A stretch of 64,000 bases of DNA, from the NCBI RefSeq assembly GCF_947495275.1, contig NZ_CANLYL010000003.1:186001-250000 (forward strand), written 5' to 3'. Positions 52,185 to 60,897 of the stretch are shown here, piece after piece. A model generated the notes under the pieces. That model worked only from the letters and a program-made list of their open reading frames with translations, was not told the origin of the DNA and made no database searches. This DNA is from an uncultured Roseobacter sp. GTDB lineage: Bacteria; Pseudomonadota; Alphaproteobacteria; Rhodobacterales; Rhodobacteraceae. Position 1 is the stretch's first letter, and every line of letters starts with the position of its first letter. The translations under genes and the position numbers were made by a program.

Positions 52185-52950
52185 GGGCCTTCGCGATCTC
52201 ACGGCCAAACTGACGGAACTGGGGGGGCAACGCGTCTGGTCGCTGCTGATCAGCGTGTTTGGCGATCTTGCGCAGGAAGAAGACGCCGGTATCAATGGCC
52301 CGGTCCTCTCAGAAATAGTGGCCGCGATGAATGTGCGCCCCGAAGCAACGCGGGTGGCGTTGCACAGATTGCGCAATGACGGCTGGATCACCTCGCAAAA
52401 GTCGGGACGCACCAGCCAGCATAGCCTGACCGACCACGGACGTCGCGAAACCCTCACGGCCGCCAAACGTATCTACGCGCACCCTGATGACATGCCGACC
52501 GATTGGCAAATCGTGATCTTGGATGGCACGGATACCGATCAGCGCGGTCAGATGATGGCCAAAGGCTATACACCGCTTTTGCCGCGCGTGATGATCGGCG
52601 CTGCAGCTCTTGCGGTGCCGGGCGATGCTCTTTGTCTGCGCGGAGAGACAATTCCAAAATGGCTGCGCGTCCAGCTCACGCCCGACGGGCTTTGGCAAGA
52701 CTATCGAGACCTTTACAGAATCCTGACGGAAACCGACCAGCTATTGCCGGATGGCACCGTGCTTACGCCTTTGCAGGTGGCGGTTTTACGCTGCCTGATC
52801 GTCCACAACTGGCGGCGGCTGGTGCTTAAACACCCCGACTTGCCGACAGCCCTTTACACTGACGGCTGGCGCGAGAATGACTGCCGCAAACTAGTCGGCA
52901 CGCTCTTGCACCGGTTCCCGCGTCCAAAATTGACGGAGCTTTCTAATTAA
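52174..52950 (+). CDS. paaX: PaaX family transcriptional repressor
   Basis: A 258-residue GntR-like repressor, known in other bacteria to release DNA on binding phenylacetyl-CoA. The N-terminal winged-helix region is VWSLLISVFGDLAQEEDAG and NVRPEATRVALHRLRNDGWI (about residues 20-75), followed by SHSLTDHGRRET-like TSQHSLTDHGRRE. The C-terminal PaaX domain has the usual end RLVLKHPDLPTALYTDGWR. It is the last gene of the cluster and likely controls it from the inverted repeat at 45201-45238, although no binding consensus for this group is known to me. Confidence 0.94.
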   Translation: MPSEGLRDLTAKLTELGGQRVWSLLISVFGDLAQEEDAGINGPVLSEIVAAMNVRPEATRVALHRLRNDGWITSQKSGRTSQHSLTDHGRRETLTAAKRIYAHPDDMPTDWQIVILDGTDTDQRGQMMAKGYTPLLPRVMIGAAALAVPGDALCLRGETIPKWLRVQLTPDGLWQDYRDLYRILTETDQLLPDGTVLTPLQVAVLRCLIVHNWRRLVLKHPDLPTALYTDGWRENDCRKLVGTLLHRFPRPKLTELSN

Positions 52951-52992
52951 CCCGTGCTTCCACAAGGCAAAAAGGCAGGATATAGGAAGCGC

Positions 52993-53607
52993 ATGACTCA
53001 CACCGTTTACAAAAATGACCTGCCTGATGGTCTTGATCTTGGCCCCGTAGTTGCGATCGACTGCGAAACCATGGGGCTTAACCCGCACCGTGACCGACTG
53101 TGTGTGGTGCAGTTATCGGGCGGCGATGGCAAGGCCCATCTGGTGCAGATGGCCCAGGGCCAGACCGAGGCGCCCAACCTCTGTGCATTGCTGGAAGACC
53201 CGAATGTGTTGAAGCTCTTTCACTTCGGTCGGTTCGACATCGCGGCACTGCTGAATACGTTCGGCGCGACGACTTCGCCGGTCTACTGCACCAAGATAGC
53301 CAGCCGCCTTGTGCGCACGTTCACGGATCGTCACGGATTGGCGAAGCTACTACAAGAAATGCTCGACATCGACATTTCCAAACAGCAGCAATCCAGCGAC
53401 TGGGGTGCGGATACGCTGACCGACGCGCAGGTCGATTATGCCGCGTCCGATGTGCTCTATCTGCACCAACTGCGCGAAGCCCTGAACAAAATGCTCGTGC
53501 GTGAAAACCGGATGGAGATCGCTCAGTCCTGTTTTGACTTTCTGCCAATGCGCGCGCGGCTTGACCTTGAGGGCTGGCCTGACACGGACATCTTTGCACA
53601 TTCATGA
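52993..53607 (+). CDS. Ribonuclease D-like 3'-5' exonuclease
   Basis: A 204-residue DEDD exonuclease of the RNase D type but without the HRDC domains of the full-length enzyme. The three motifs are VAIDCETMGLNPHRDRL (residues 18-34), KLFHFGRFDIAALLNTFG (about 76) and VDYAASDVLYLHQLREAL (about 155). It likely trims RNA 3' ends. The ATG at 52993 follows the paaX stop by 42 bases. The stop overlaps the kdsD start, so the gene belongs to the lipopolysaccharide operon by position, an arrangement common in alphaproteobacteria. Confidence 0.9.
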   Translation: MTHTVYKNDLPDGLDLGPVVAIDCETMGLNPHRDRLCVVQLSGGDGKAHLVQMAQGQTEAPNLCALLEDPNVLKLFHFGRFDIAALLNTFGATTSPVYCTKIASRLVRTFTDRHGLAKLLQEMLDIDISKQQQSSDWGADTLTDAQVDYAASDVLYLHQLREALNKMLVRENRMEIAQSCFDFLPMRARLDLEGWPDTDIFAHS

Positions 53608-54566
53608 GCACGCCCTTTATCGATACAGCCCGGCGTGTGATCCGCGCAGAAGCCGACGCGCTCAAGACGCTGGCAGACGGGCTGGATGGTCGGTTTAGAG
53701 AAGCAATTGACCTGCTGCTCAACAGTAAGGGTCGCGTGATCGTCACCGGTATCGGTAAATCCGGCCACATCGCCCGGAAAATCGCGGCGACGCTGGCCAG
53801 TACCGGCACCCCGGCCCAATTTGTACATCCGGCAGAGGCCAGTCACGGCGACCTGGGAATGATCACCAATGCGGACGTCGTTCTGGCGATCTCCAACTCC
53901 GGTGAAGCGCCCGAGCTTGCCAACCTGATCGCTTACGCGCGGCGTTTTGATATTCCACTCTTGGGGATCACCAGCGTCGAAGGCTCCAGCCTCGGGCGCG
54001 AATGCGATGTCGTGCTGCTGCTGCCACGGTTAGGGGAGGCCTGCGGTACGGGCGTTGTGCCATCTTCGTCAACGACCATGACCCTGGCTTTGGGCGATGC
54101 ATTGGCCATCGCACTGATGGAGCACCGTTCCTTCACGCCCGAGAACTTCCGTGATTTTCACCCGGGCGGAAAATTGGGCGCGCAACTCAGCCGCGTCTCT
54201 GACCTGATGCACAGCGGCGATCAACTGCCGCTGGTGTCGCCAACAACGCCAATGTCCGAAGCGCTGATCGAGATCAGTCAAAAGGGGTTTGGAGTGGTCG
54301 GTGTTACCGGCAATGACGGCACCCTTGCAGGCATCATCACCGATGGCGACTTGCGACGGCACATGGATGGTCTTTTGTCGCTCACGGCTCAAGACGTCAT
54401 GACCGCATCACCGGTCACAATTGAACCTGGGGCACTTGCAGAAAAAGCCGTTGCGATGATGCAGGGGCGTCAGATCACAAGCCTGTTCGTTGTCGACAAT
54501 GAAGGGCCGCCAGTTCCTCGTGGTCTGATCCGCATTCACGATTGCCTGCGGGTCGGGTTGGGCTGA
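53604..54566 (+). CDS. kdsD: D-arabinose 5-phosphate isomerase (KpsF/GutQ family)
   Basis: A 320-residue enzyme that makes arabinose 5-phosphate for Kdo synthesis in lipopolysaccharide. The N-terminal SIS domain (about 30-180) holds VTGIGKSGHIARKIAATLAS, and ISNSGEAPELANLIAYA. Two CBS domains follow (about 200-320), with GVVGVTGNDGTLAGIITDGD and ALAEKAVAMMQGRQITSLFV. GCGTGVVPSSSTT is the active-site loop. The ATG overlaps the stop of the RNase D gene. It is followed by lptC with 6 bases between. Confidence 0.96.
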   Translation: MSTPFIDTARRVIRAEADALKTLADGLDGRFREAIDLLLNSKGRVIVTGIGKSGHIARKIAATLASTGTPAQFVHPAEASHGDLGMITNADVVLAISNSGEAPELANLIAYARRFDIPLLGITSVEGSSLGRECDVVLLLPRLGEACGTGVVPSSSTTMTLALGDALAIALMEHRSFTPENFRDFHPGGKLGAQLSRVSDLMHSGDQLPLVSPTTPMSEALIEISQKGFGVVGVTGNDGTLAGIITDGDLRRHMDGLLSLTAQDVMTASPVTIEPGALAEKAVAMMQGRQITSLFVVDNEGPPVPRGLIRIHDCLRVGLG

Positions 54567-54572
54567 AGCGCC

Positions 54573-55181
54573 ATGCAGGGAGATCGCTATTCACGCATGG
54601 TGGCATGGCTTAAAGTGGCGCTGCCGCTTGCCGCACTTGGATTACTGTCCACCTTGTTCTTGCTGGCCCGCGTAGTCGATCCCGCCAATTCGATTCCTTT
54701 CGCAGACACCGAAGTCCAGGACCGCCTGCTGAACCAGAAAGTTTCCGGACCCTACTACTCTGGGACGACCTCAAATGGTGATCAAATCGCCTTTATCGCC
54801 GAGACGGTCACATCTCCGAATGGAGTCACCGGTGCCACACAGGCGAATGACGTTTTTGTCAAATTCGACCTGGCAAATGGGACGCGGTTGACGGTCACCT
54901 CCCTGAAAGGCGCTGTTGACGTTGCCAATGATACGTCCAATCTGACCGGGAATGTCGTGATCACCACCTCGCAGGGATACAGAATCACGACAGAGGCTCT
55001 TGTTGCCCGGATATCCTCGCTCAACGTCGTATCCCCCGATACGGTTTTGGCCACGACGCCCGGGGGAGAGCTGATCGCTGGCAGTATGGAACTGAAATCG
55101 CCCAAAGCAGATGCCCCCGCCCAATTGATTTTCACAAATGGCGTGAAGCTGTTATATCAACCCAAACAGGTGAAAGACTGA
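54573..55181 (+). CDS. lptC: Lipopolysaccharide export protein LptC
   Basis: A 202-residue bitopic inner-membrane protein that passes lipopolysaccharide from LptB2FG to LptA. One helix near the N-terminus (VALPLAALGLLSTLFLLA, about residues 13-30) anchors a periplasmic beta-jellyroll domain with repeated short strands (GDQIAFIAETVTSPNG, ALVARISSLNVVSPDTV). The position between kdsD and lptA and the length fit LptC despite low sequence conservation of the family. Confidence 0.9.
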   Translation: MQGDRYSRMVAWLKVALPLAALGLLSTLFLLARVVDPANSIPFADTEVQDRLLNQKVSGPYYSGTTSNGDQIAFIAETVTSPNGVTGATQANDVFVKFDLANGTRLTVTSLKGAVDVANDTSNLTGNVVITTSQGYRITTEALVARISSLNVVSPDTVLATTPGGELIAGSMELKSPKADAPAQLIFTNGVKLLYQPKQVKD

Positions 55182-55184
55182 CGC

Positions 55185-55676
55185 GTGAATTTGTTAAAAA
55201 TACTGACCCTCCCCCTGTTCATCTTGCTCGCTTCTCAGGCGCTCTGGGCGCAGGGGACGCAGGTCGCATTTGGTGCCTTGCAGCAAGATAAGAGCCTCCC
55301 TGTGGAAGTGACTGCCGAAAACCTGTCCGTCGATCAGGCGACCGGAGAGGCCGTCTTCACGGGAAATGTGGTTGTTGGTCAGGGGGAGATGCGCCTTTCG
55401 GCGAAGCGGGTATTGGTTGTTTACCGCGAGGAGACCGATGGCATCGAACGCATGGAGGCCACAGGAGATGTACTATTGGTTTCCGGCCCGGATGCCGCCG
55501 AATCGGAAAAAGCCAACTACAATATTGATGACGGCACCATCGTGATGACGGGTAACGTGCTTTTGACCCAAGGGCCATCTGCGATCACGGCTGACCGAAT
55601 GACCGTGCAGCTCGATAGCGGTACGGCACAGATGTCGGGGTCAGTCAAAACCATCCTGCGGACGGGCGACAACTGA
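55185..55676 (+). CDS. lptA: Lipopolysaccharide transport periplasmic protein LptA
   Basis: A 163-residue periplasmic bridge protein of the OstA type. A signal peptide (LLKILTLPLFILLASQALWA) is followed by a single jellyroll domain with the usual pattern VEVTAENLSVDQATGEAVFTG and GNVVVGQGEMRLSAKRVLVV, then EMGNVLL-like TGNVLLTQGPSAITADRMTV. The start is GTG, 4 bases after the lptC stop. The stop overlaps the lptB ATG by one base (TGATG). Confidence 0.92.
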   Translation: MNLLKILTLPLFILLASQALWAQGTQVAFGALQQDKSLPVEVTAENLSVDQATGEAVFTGNVVVGQGEMRLSAKRVLVVYREETDGIERMEATGDVLLVSGPDAAESEKANYNIDDGTIVMTGNVLLTQGPSAITADRMTVQLDSGTAQMSGSVKTILRTGDN

Positions 55677-56434
55677 TGGCGCGTCCTGTGCTTACGGTTT
55701 CAGAAGGGTCCGCAGGTCTCCACGTCGAACATCTGCGCAAATCCTATCGAAAAAAGACAGTCATCCGTGACTTTTCGATGTATTTGGAACGTGGCGAAGT
55801 CGTTGCGCTTCTTGGTCCCAACGGATCAGGAAAAACCACGACATTCTATGCTGTTGCGGGATTGGTCACGCCTGAAGGCGGTGTGGTGCGCATTGATGGG
55901 CAAGAGGTGACACATTTGCCGATGTATCGTCGTGCCCGGCTCGGGATTGGCTATCTGCCGCAGGAAATGAGCATCTTCAGAGGGCTGTCGGTTCAGGATA
56001 ACATCAGCGCCATTCTGGACATCAGCGAAGCAGACCGCCACAAGCGTCGTGAAAGGCTGGAAGAACTGCTCAGCGAGTTCTCCATTGAACATCTCCGCCG
56101 CGCGCCGGCTCTGGCCCTGTCCGGTGGTGAACGGCGTCGGGTCGAGATCGCCCGTTGCCTCGCTGCAAGCCCAAAATACCTGTTGTTGGATGAACCTTTT
56201 GCGGGCGTTGACCCCATCTCCGTCGGGGATATCAGACATCTGGTCGCGGATCTGAAAAAACGCGGCATTGGCGTTTTGATCACCGATCACAACGTCCGAG
56301 AAACGCTCGAAATCGTTGATCGCGCTTATATTCTGCACGAAGGCCGTGTGCTGATGTCGGGCTCCCCTGACGAAGTCGTACAAAACGAAAACGTGCGCCG
56401 GGTCTACCTCGGTGACAACTTCAAAATCTCCTGA
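55676..56434 (+). CDS. lptB: Lipopolysaccharide export ATP-binding protein LptB
   Basis: A 252-residue ABC ATPase that powers lipopolysaccharide extraction from the inner membrane. Walker A is LLGPNGSGKTTTFYAVAG (about residues 43-60), the signature is LSGGERRRVEIARCL, Walker B is YLLLDEPFAGVDPISV, and the switch is ITDHNVRETLEI. The LptB-specific ending VYLGDNFKI is present. It closes the kdsD-lptCAB run. In many proteobacteria rpoN follows lptB. Here a 249-base gap leads directly to hpf, so rpoN is missing from this place. Confidence 0.96.
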   Translation: MARPVLTVSEGSAGLHVEHLRKSYRKKTVIRDFSMYLERGEVVALLGPNGSGKTTTFYAVAGLVTPEGGVVRIDGQEVTHLPMYRRARLGIGYLPQEMSIFRGLSVQDNISAILDISEADRHKRRERLEELLSEFSIEHLRRAPALALSGGERRRVEIARCLAASPKYLLLDEPFAGVDPISVGDIRHLVADLKKRGIGVLITDHNVRETLEIVDRAYILHEGRVLMSGSPDEVVQNENVRRVYLGDNFKIS

Positions 56435-56683
56435 TGGTTGTAAGCGAGCGTTAACCATTTTTCTGCTTAGAAAGCCCGCTTTCGTTTGACTCCGGTACGG
56501 TTTTTCGGGCTCAATGACAGCATGGCACTTACCAGTTCCTGTCTGACCACGCATTGGCCTGCTTGCCAGGGCCCGAAGGACAACAATCCAAAGGAATGCC
56601 ATTTTCCGTGATTCTCTGGCCTGACATCTGGCGCTCTGGCGTCATCGAACGGGCTGTTGGATCGACCATAATTAGGAGAGACT

Positions 56684-57250
56684 ATGCGGTATCAAATCAG
56701 CGGCAAACAGATCGACATCGGTGAAGCACTTCAAACCCACGTAAAGGAAGAACTGGGCGAAGCTGTAAAGAAATATGCCGAGCGTCCAACTGAAGCGGTT
56801 GTTGTGTTTTCCAAATCGGCCCACGAGTTTGTCTGCGAGGCGACTGTACATCTGTCTACCGGCCTGACCGCACAGGCAAAGGCACATCAGACCGAAATCT
56901 ATGCGGCTTTTGATTCGTGCTGCGACAAGATGGAAAAGCAGCTCCGTCGATACAAGCGTAGGTTGAAAGATCATCACAAAGATCGAGCTGAACCTGTTGA
57001 AATCTACGGCGCGTCCTCCTATATCCTCGCATCAGACGCCGACTCAGAGTCGCAGGAACCAGAGACGCTGCAACCGATCATCGTCGCCGAAATGGAAACA
57101 AAGATACCCTCTTTGTCTGTCGGTGAGGCTGTGATGCAAATGGAGCTTGCTGGTGCCCCGATTTTGGTCTTTAGAAACGAAGGCAAAGAGGGCTTGAACG
57201 TCGTATACCGTCGCGATGACGGAAACATTGGCTGGATAGACCCGCAATAG
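56684..57250 (+). CDS. hpf: Long-form ribosome hibernation promoting factor
   Basis: A 188-residue ribosome-dimerising protein. The N-terminal S30AE domain is at about residues 1-105 (MRYQISGKQIDIGEALQTHV, AVVVFSKSAHEFVCEATV). After a flexible acidic linker the C-terminal domain (about 130-188) has the dimerisation pattern SVGEAVMQMELAGAPILVF and YRRDDGNIGWIDP. Long HPF alone makes 100S particles in slow growth. AGGAGA lies 5 bases before the ATG. The upstream gap shows no clear sigma-70 or sigma-54 promoter. The stop is one base before the ptsN start. Confidence 0.95.
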   Translation: MRYQISGKQIDIGEALQTHVKEELGEAVKKYAERPTEAVVVFSKSAHEFVCEATVHLSTGLTAQAKAHQTEIYAAFDSCCDKMEKQLRRYKRRLKDHHKDRAEPVEIYGASSYILASDADSESQEPETLQPIIVAEMETKIPSLSVGEAVMQMELAGAPILVFRNEGKEGLNVVYRRDDGNIGWIDPQ

Positions 57251-57251
57251 G

Positions 57252-57758
57252 ATGTCCGAGAGGCAAAGCCGCCTCCAGAAAAGTGCGAGCAGTATGGATT
57301 TTGATAAACTCCTCAAGCCTGAGGCGGTGAAGGTTTCGACCGCCGCCTCAAGCAAGAAACGGTTGATGCATGATCTCAGCGATCTTGCAGAAGAGGCCTA
57401 TGGGCTAAGTGCTGGTGCAGTTCTTGATGCGCTTTTGGAGCGTGAAGCGCTTGGTCCGACCGGCGTCGGGCATGGTGTCGCCCTACCGCATGCACGTCTT
57501 AGTGGTCTGGAAGATGTCGTTGGGGCCTTTGTGCTTTTGGAGAAACCCATCGATTTCAATGCAGTTGACCGTCAACCTGTGGATATCGCCTTTGCGCTGT
57601 TTGCGCCGGAAGACGCTGGCGTAGAACACCTCAAGGCGCTGGCGCTGGTTTCCCGGACGCTGCGGGACCAGAATATCTGCAGCAAGCTGAGAGCAAATCC
57701 AAATCCCGCTACCTTGCACACGATCCTGACATCGACGGAATCCGAGCAGGCGGCGTAG
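57252..57758 (+). CDS. ptsN: PTS IIA-like nitrogen regulatory protein PtsN
   Basis: A 168-residue EIIA-Ntr protein that receives phosphate in the nitrogen phosphotransfer chain and modulates potassium transport and nitrogen genes. The phospho-His is in GHGVALPHARLSGLEDVVGAFVLL (about residue 82, split by the motif PHARL). Other parts are KLLKPEAVKV near the start and APEDAGVEHLKALALVSR. The ATG at 57252 is one base after the hpf stop, suggesting coupling. An internal ATG at 57294 gives the usual 154 residues and is an alternative. It is convergent with the sulfotransferase gene, only 4 bases apart. Confidence 0.93.
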   Translation: MSERQSRLQKSASSMDFDKLLKPEAVKVSTAASSKKRLMHDLSDLAEEAYGLSAGAVLDALLEREALGPTGVGHGVALPHARLSGLEDVVGAFVLLEKPIDFNAVDRQPVDIAFALFAPEDAGVEHLKALALVSRTLRDQNICSKLRANPNPATLHTILTSTESEQAA

Positions 57759-57762
57759 ATCT

Positions 57763-59193
57763 TTACGCCCAGCGCTCAAATCCAAACATCATATAGTCGC
57801 GCTGATAGGCCTGGGACACGGCACGCTCGATCTCTTCGTCATATATATCTGCAAGCCGGAATGGCGCCTCATGCTGACGCTGTTCAAATCTTGGCGCATT
57901 GGTGTGCCCAGCGCGCATGGCAATCGCATCAAGATCGTCTCCCATAGCGCCATCTTCGCGGATCAAAACATCCGGCAAGGCGAATTGAGCAAAGCCCTGA
58001 ACCACCTCTGACTGCGAGCACCATGCGGCATCGACCCTGATCGCCGTCTGCCCTGCCAGGTTTTTTCTCAGAAATTCGACAAAGCCGAGAAATGCTGCCT
58101 TGTGACGCTCCAGATCATAACCTCCTTCGTCGGGGGTTGCAGGAATATCCAACCCATATCGTTTGATCAAAGTCCGTCGAACGGCGTCAAAAACTGGCGC
58201 TCCGTAGCCCAGAATATGGTCACAGAAAACACCGTGCGCACGCGCCACGGGGTGTCGAAGCACCGAAAAGCTGCGGTGCCCCTGGTGCCGTCGCTTCCAC
58301 TGCCGCAACTCTTTTTGTGACATCCCAGTTATCAGGTCTTCGGGACGAACATTGTCCAGGTTGGCCATCCAATTGGTCAAATCCGCACGCGGCCCTCCTT
58401 TGATAGGAAGATACAAGAGAGCTGTTTCCGCACATGCCACATAGGTCGGAACGGCTGCGAGGCGTCGTGGCTCAAAGTTTGGCGCATGTGCAAGATCAAA
58501 GCAGTCCAGCTTTGCCAACGCCTCTTCCATCTCTGAAAAATTGCTTACCTTGCACGAAACTGGCGCGGGATTCTGCACCTTCAAACTGGTATCGAGCTTT
58601 TCCAGATGGCCGGACGCTCCAAGAAATTTGATCAGGCCATTCACGACATCGATCGATTGCAAATCCTCATAGGTCAGAAAAAATGCACTTTGTCCGCTCG
58701 TCTGCAGACGGCTTTGCAACATGTTCTGGAAGCGCTGCAAATCATTGCGATAAATCTCAAACTCGTCAGCGTCGAACTTGACTTTGGCGTCTTTGCGCCT
58801 TTTGACATCCGTCAATTTCCACTGTCCGGTTGCCTGCGCAATCTTCCAGCTGACATAGCTATCAACTGGATTTCGGGTCAGGATGATTTTTGCGCATTCC
58901 CGGTTTTCCAGAATTAAATCCAGCACGCGCGGGTCGTGATCGTGGAAGTACCTGAAACCTGACAAACCCGCGCTGCTTGTATTGATCTTGTTCAGAAGTT
59001 TTGTGGGATTACCTTCGCGTTCATCCATCGTGATGCCCAAGAGCTCTTCGCGGTTGGGGTAGCCGATGAAATGCGGGTTAAACGCCTCGCCACAACAGGC
59101 AATGCCCTCAACGGCATTCAGATTTGCCTCCAGAAGGTTCGATCCGGTACGCATCTCTGCAAAGATGACAAAAGACGCAAAGGGCGCAGCCAT
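57763..59193 (-). CDS. Tandem double-domain sulfotransferase
   Basis: A 476-residue protein that appears to join two sulfotransferase domains. The first (about 1-245) begins SFVIFAEMRTGSNLLEANL, the 5'-phosphosulfate loop of the NodH/Stf0 type, and has a ILTRNPVDSYVSWKIA segment (3'-phosphate site). The second (about 255-476) has PIKGGPRADLTN and the 3'-phosphate motif SFSVLRHPVARAHGVFCDHIL in two parts, but a clear 5' loop is replaced by VACAETALLYLPIKGG. So the second half may be weakened or use another start. The target is probably a surface polysaccharide made by the neighbouring glycosyltransferases. It is cytoplasmic and PAPS-dependent by family. Confidence 0.82.
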   Translation of the reverse strand: MAAPFASFVIFAEMRTGSNLLEANLNAVEGIACCGEAFNPHFIGYPNREELLGITMDEREGNPTKLLNKINTSSAGLSGFRYFHDHDPRVLDLILENRECAKIILTRNPVDSYVSWKIAQATGQWKLTDVKRRKDAKVKFDADEFEIYRNDLQRFQNMLQSRLQTSGQSAFFLTYEDLQSIDVVNGLIKFLGASGHLEKLDTSLKVQNPAPVSCKVSNFSEMEEALAKLDCFDLAHAPNFEPRRLAAVPTYVACAETALLYLPIKGGPRADLTNWMANLDNVRPEDLITGMSQKELRQWKRRHQGHRSFSVLRHPVARAHGVFCDHILGYGAPVFDAVRRTLIKRYGLDIPATPDEGGYDLERHKAAFLGFVEFLRKNLAGQTAIRVDAAWCSQSEVVQGFAQFALPDVLIREDGAMGDDLDAIAMRAGHTNAPRFEQRQHEAPFRLADIYDEEIERAVSQAYQRDYMMFGFERWA

Positions 59194-59196
59194 GAC

Positions 59197-60897
59197 CTAA
59201 CGCACCAGATAGGGTTTACTTGGCCTGTCCTGAGCGCCCGTCGTGCCCATGGTGTCAACGGGGAAATCGCCCATTAGGTAGGGGTGCATACCCTGGTTCT
59301 TCAGATTCTGAAGGAACTGACCAAAGCCTTTCAAATCCACCATACGCGGAACTTCCGACAATCGGCGCGGAGTCGTGGGGCCGATCTCGTCCAGTATTCC
59401 CTGCAAAGGCTCCATCGGTGCTTCGATGAATTCGGCCATTGTCCAAATTCGAACCCTTGCTTTCACCCAAGTTGAGCGAAGGACATCAAGATGTTCACTT
59501 TCGGTTTTTTGCAAATGAGCTGCCAACCTGCGCAAATCGACAAAATTCGCGTTTGTACGAAAGAGCGGCACCGCCCAAGCACCGCTGATGACCGAAATCT
59601 GGGCGTTCGGATCCTTTGCAACGCGCCAATTGATCGCCTGATTGTCACCGGGTCCGAACTGAAAGCACTGACGCTCCCCTCGGGTGTTCCATATCAGATT
59701 GGTCAGGAAGGCGTGAGGATTATAGTCGCGCAGGGTCGCACTGCTGCTGAGTGCGCCATTCATGGCGGTATGGCCATCAGCGAAATGAGCGCCGTCAGGC
59801 GCAAAGAGATGGCCGTGCACCCGGGCACCCGTTGATTTGGCCAACCAAGGTTCAAAATTTTCAAAGAGTTCAGCAAACCCCTGAAACATGGAATAAGGTG
59901 CTGCGGTCACACCGTTTTCCCAATCCTCACGCGGGTGCCGGCTCTGCATGTAAAGACCTGCACGACCGCGCGTACGGCGTTCAACCGCCTTGGCGAAAAT
60001 TCTGTCAATCTTGCCGGGGTTCGGCTCGGTCTTTTTCATTGCCCCTTCCGCATCGGTAAGGAACGCATCGTACAGACGGTTGGCGTAGGGCCAGATTTTC
60101 CGAGCAACAAAGCAGTCGGAGCGCCGCAGCAATTGCAAGTGATCGTCGTAGAAGATGTGCGGCTTGCCCTGATAGTCGAATTTCGAAAGGGTCAGGGAAC
60201 GGCTTTCAATGTTGATTGCATACTGCCGGGCCAAGGTCTGGAAATAGCTTTCGTCCGGAATCCAGACCCGGCGAAAGTAGCGGTCATATTCATCTCGCGC
60301 GGGGTCTTGCAAAATGGCAGAAAGTGTCTGTCGGGTGAGGCACCACCATTGCGACCCCATATGAGGCACCAACCCGCCTGGTACTTTGCGTTTGACCCTC
60401 AGTGCGCGCTGCAAGGCCACATATCGATCGAAAAGGTATCGACGCCGCTTCCATGGGAAGGGGAAACGTAATGTGAACCGTTCCGCATCAAGGCCGCCCA
60501 TGGTCCACGGCACGTCAGCAGTCGTGGCGCTTTCGATAAAATCAGTCTGCGGACGTTCCTCAAGATAGTCGATCAGCTCGTCCACGGGGCGCAGTGGCAA
60601 ACAGGACCCCGAGGCCAGATAGACATGGCGCACATGAGGAAAATCGGACAACATCCGCTCTGATGCTGTTTGGGTTGCCGCCACAATGCCCCACGTCCCC
60701 CATTCGCATCGGTAGCGTGCCGTAAACGTGATGTCGGGCAAATCGGCAAGTTCTGCCACGAAGGCATCATAAGTCTTGCGCGGCACACTCTTGTCCACAT
60801 GGATCGCAACGGGGCACCCCGCAGCCGACCAATGGCGCACCACCTGCCGGGCCCGGTCCAGCGCCGTATGCACCAGAATGACAATGCCAACGCTCAT
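59197..60897 (-). CDS. DUF5927-type beta-1,6-N-acetylglucosaminyltransferase-like protein
   Basis: A 566-residue protein with an N-terminal core-2/I-branching-type glycosyltransferase domain (about 1-290) and a C-terminal DUF5927 domain (about 300-566). Motifs are VGIVILVHTALDRARQVVRH, HVYLASGSCLPLRPVDELI (the SGxCLP donor region), MGSQWWCLTRQTLSAIL and IPDESYFQTLARQ (Asp-Glu acid region). The end includes FHGHLF-like ARVHGHLFAPDGAHFADG. The ATG at 60897 overlaps the stop of the upstream gene (ATGA). A TTG two codons earlier is the alternative. It likely adds sugar branches to an exopolysaccharide. Confidence 0.88.
   Translation of the reverse strand: MSVGIVILVHTALDRARQVVRHWSAAGCPVAIHVDKSVPRKTYDAFVAELADLPDITFTARYRCEWGTWGIVAATQTASERMLSDFPHVRHVYLASGSCLPLRPVDELIDYLEERPQTDFIESATTADVPWTMGGLDAERFTLRFPFPWKRRRYLFDRYVALQRALRVKRKVPGGLVPHMGSQWWCLTRQTLSAILQDPARDEYDRYFRRVWIPDESYFQTLARQYAINIESRSLTLSKFDYQGKPHIFYDDHLQLLRRSDCFVARKIWPYANRLYDAFLTDAEGAMKKTEPNPGKIDRIFAKAVERRTRGRAGLYMQSRHPREDWENGVTAAPYSMFQGFAELFENFEPWLAKSTGARVHGHLFAPDGAHFADGHTAMNGALSSSATLRDYNPHAFLTNLIWNTRGERQCFQFGPGDNQAINWRVAKDPNAQISVISGAWAVPLFRTNANFVDLRRLAAHLQKTESEHLDVLRSTWVKARVRIWTMAEFIEAPMEPLQGILDEIGPTTPRRLSEVPRMVDLKGFGQFLQNLKNQGMHPYLMGDFPVDTMGTTGAQDRPSKPYLVR

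Noticed and set aside
56471-56511. AGCCCG...CGGGCT after lptB as a terminator.
   Set aside because: Only 6 bp with a 27-base loop and no T-run.
56486-56515. TTGACT followed by CTCAAT upstream of hpf as a sigma-70 promoter.
   Set aside because: The -10 part matches only half of the consensus. The evidence is too weak to annotate.
56523-56528. TGGCAC upstream of hpf as a sigma-54 -24 element.
   Set aside because: The required TTGC-type -12 element is absent at the right distance, and rpoN is missing from this place.
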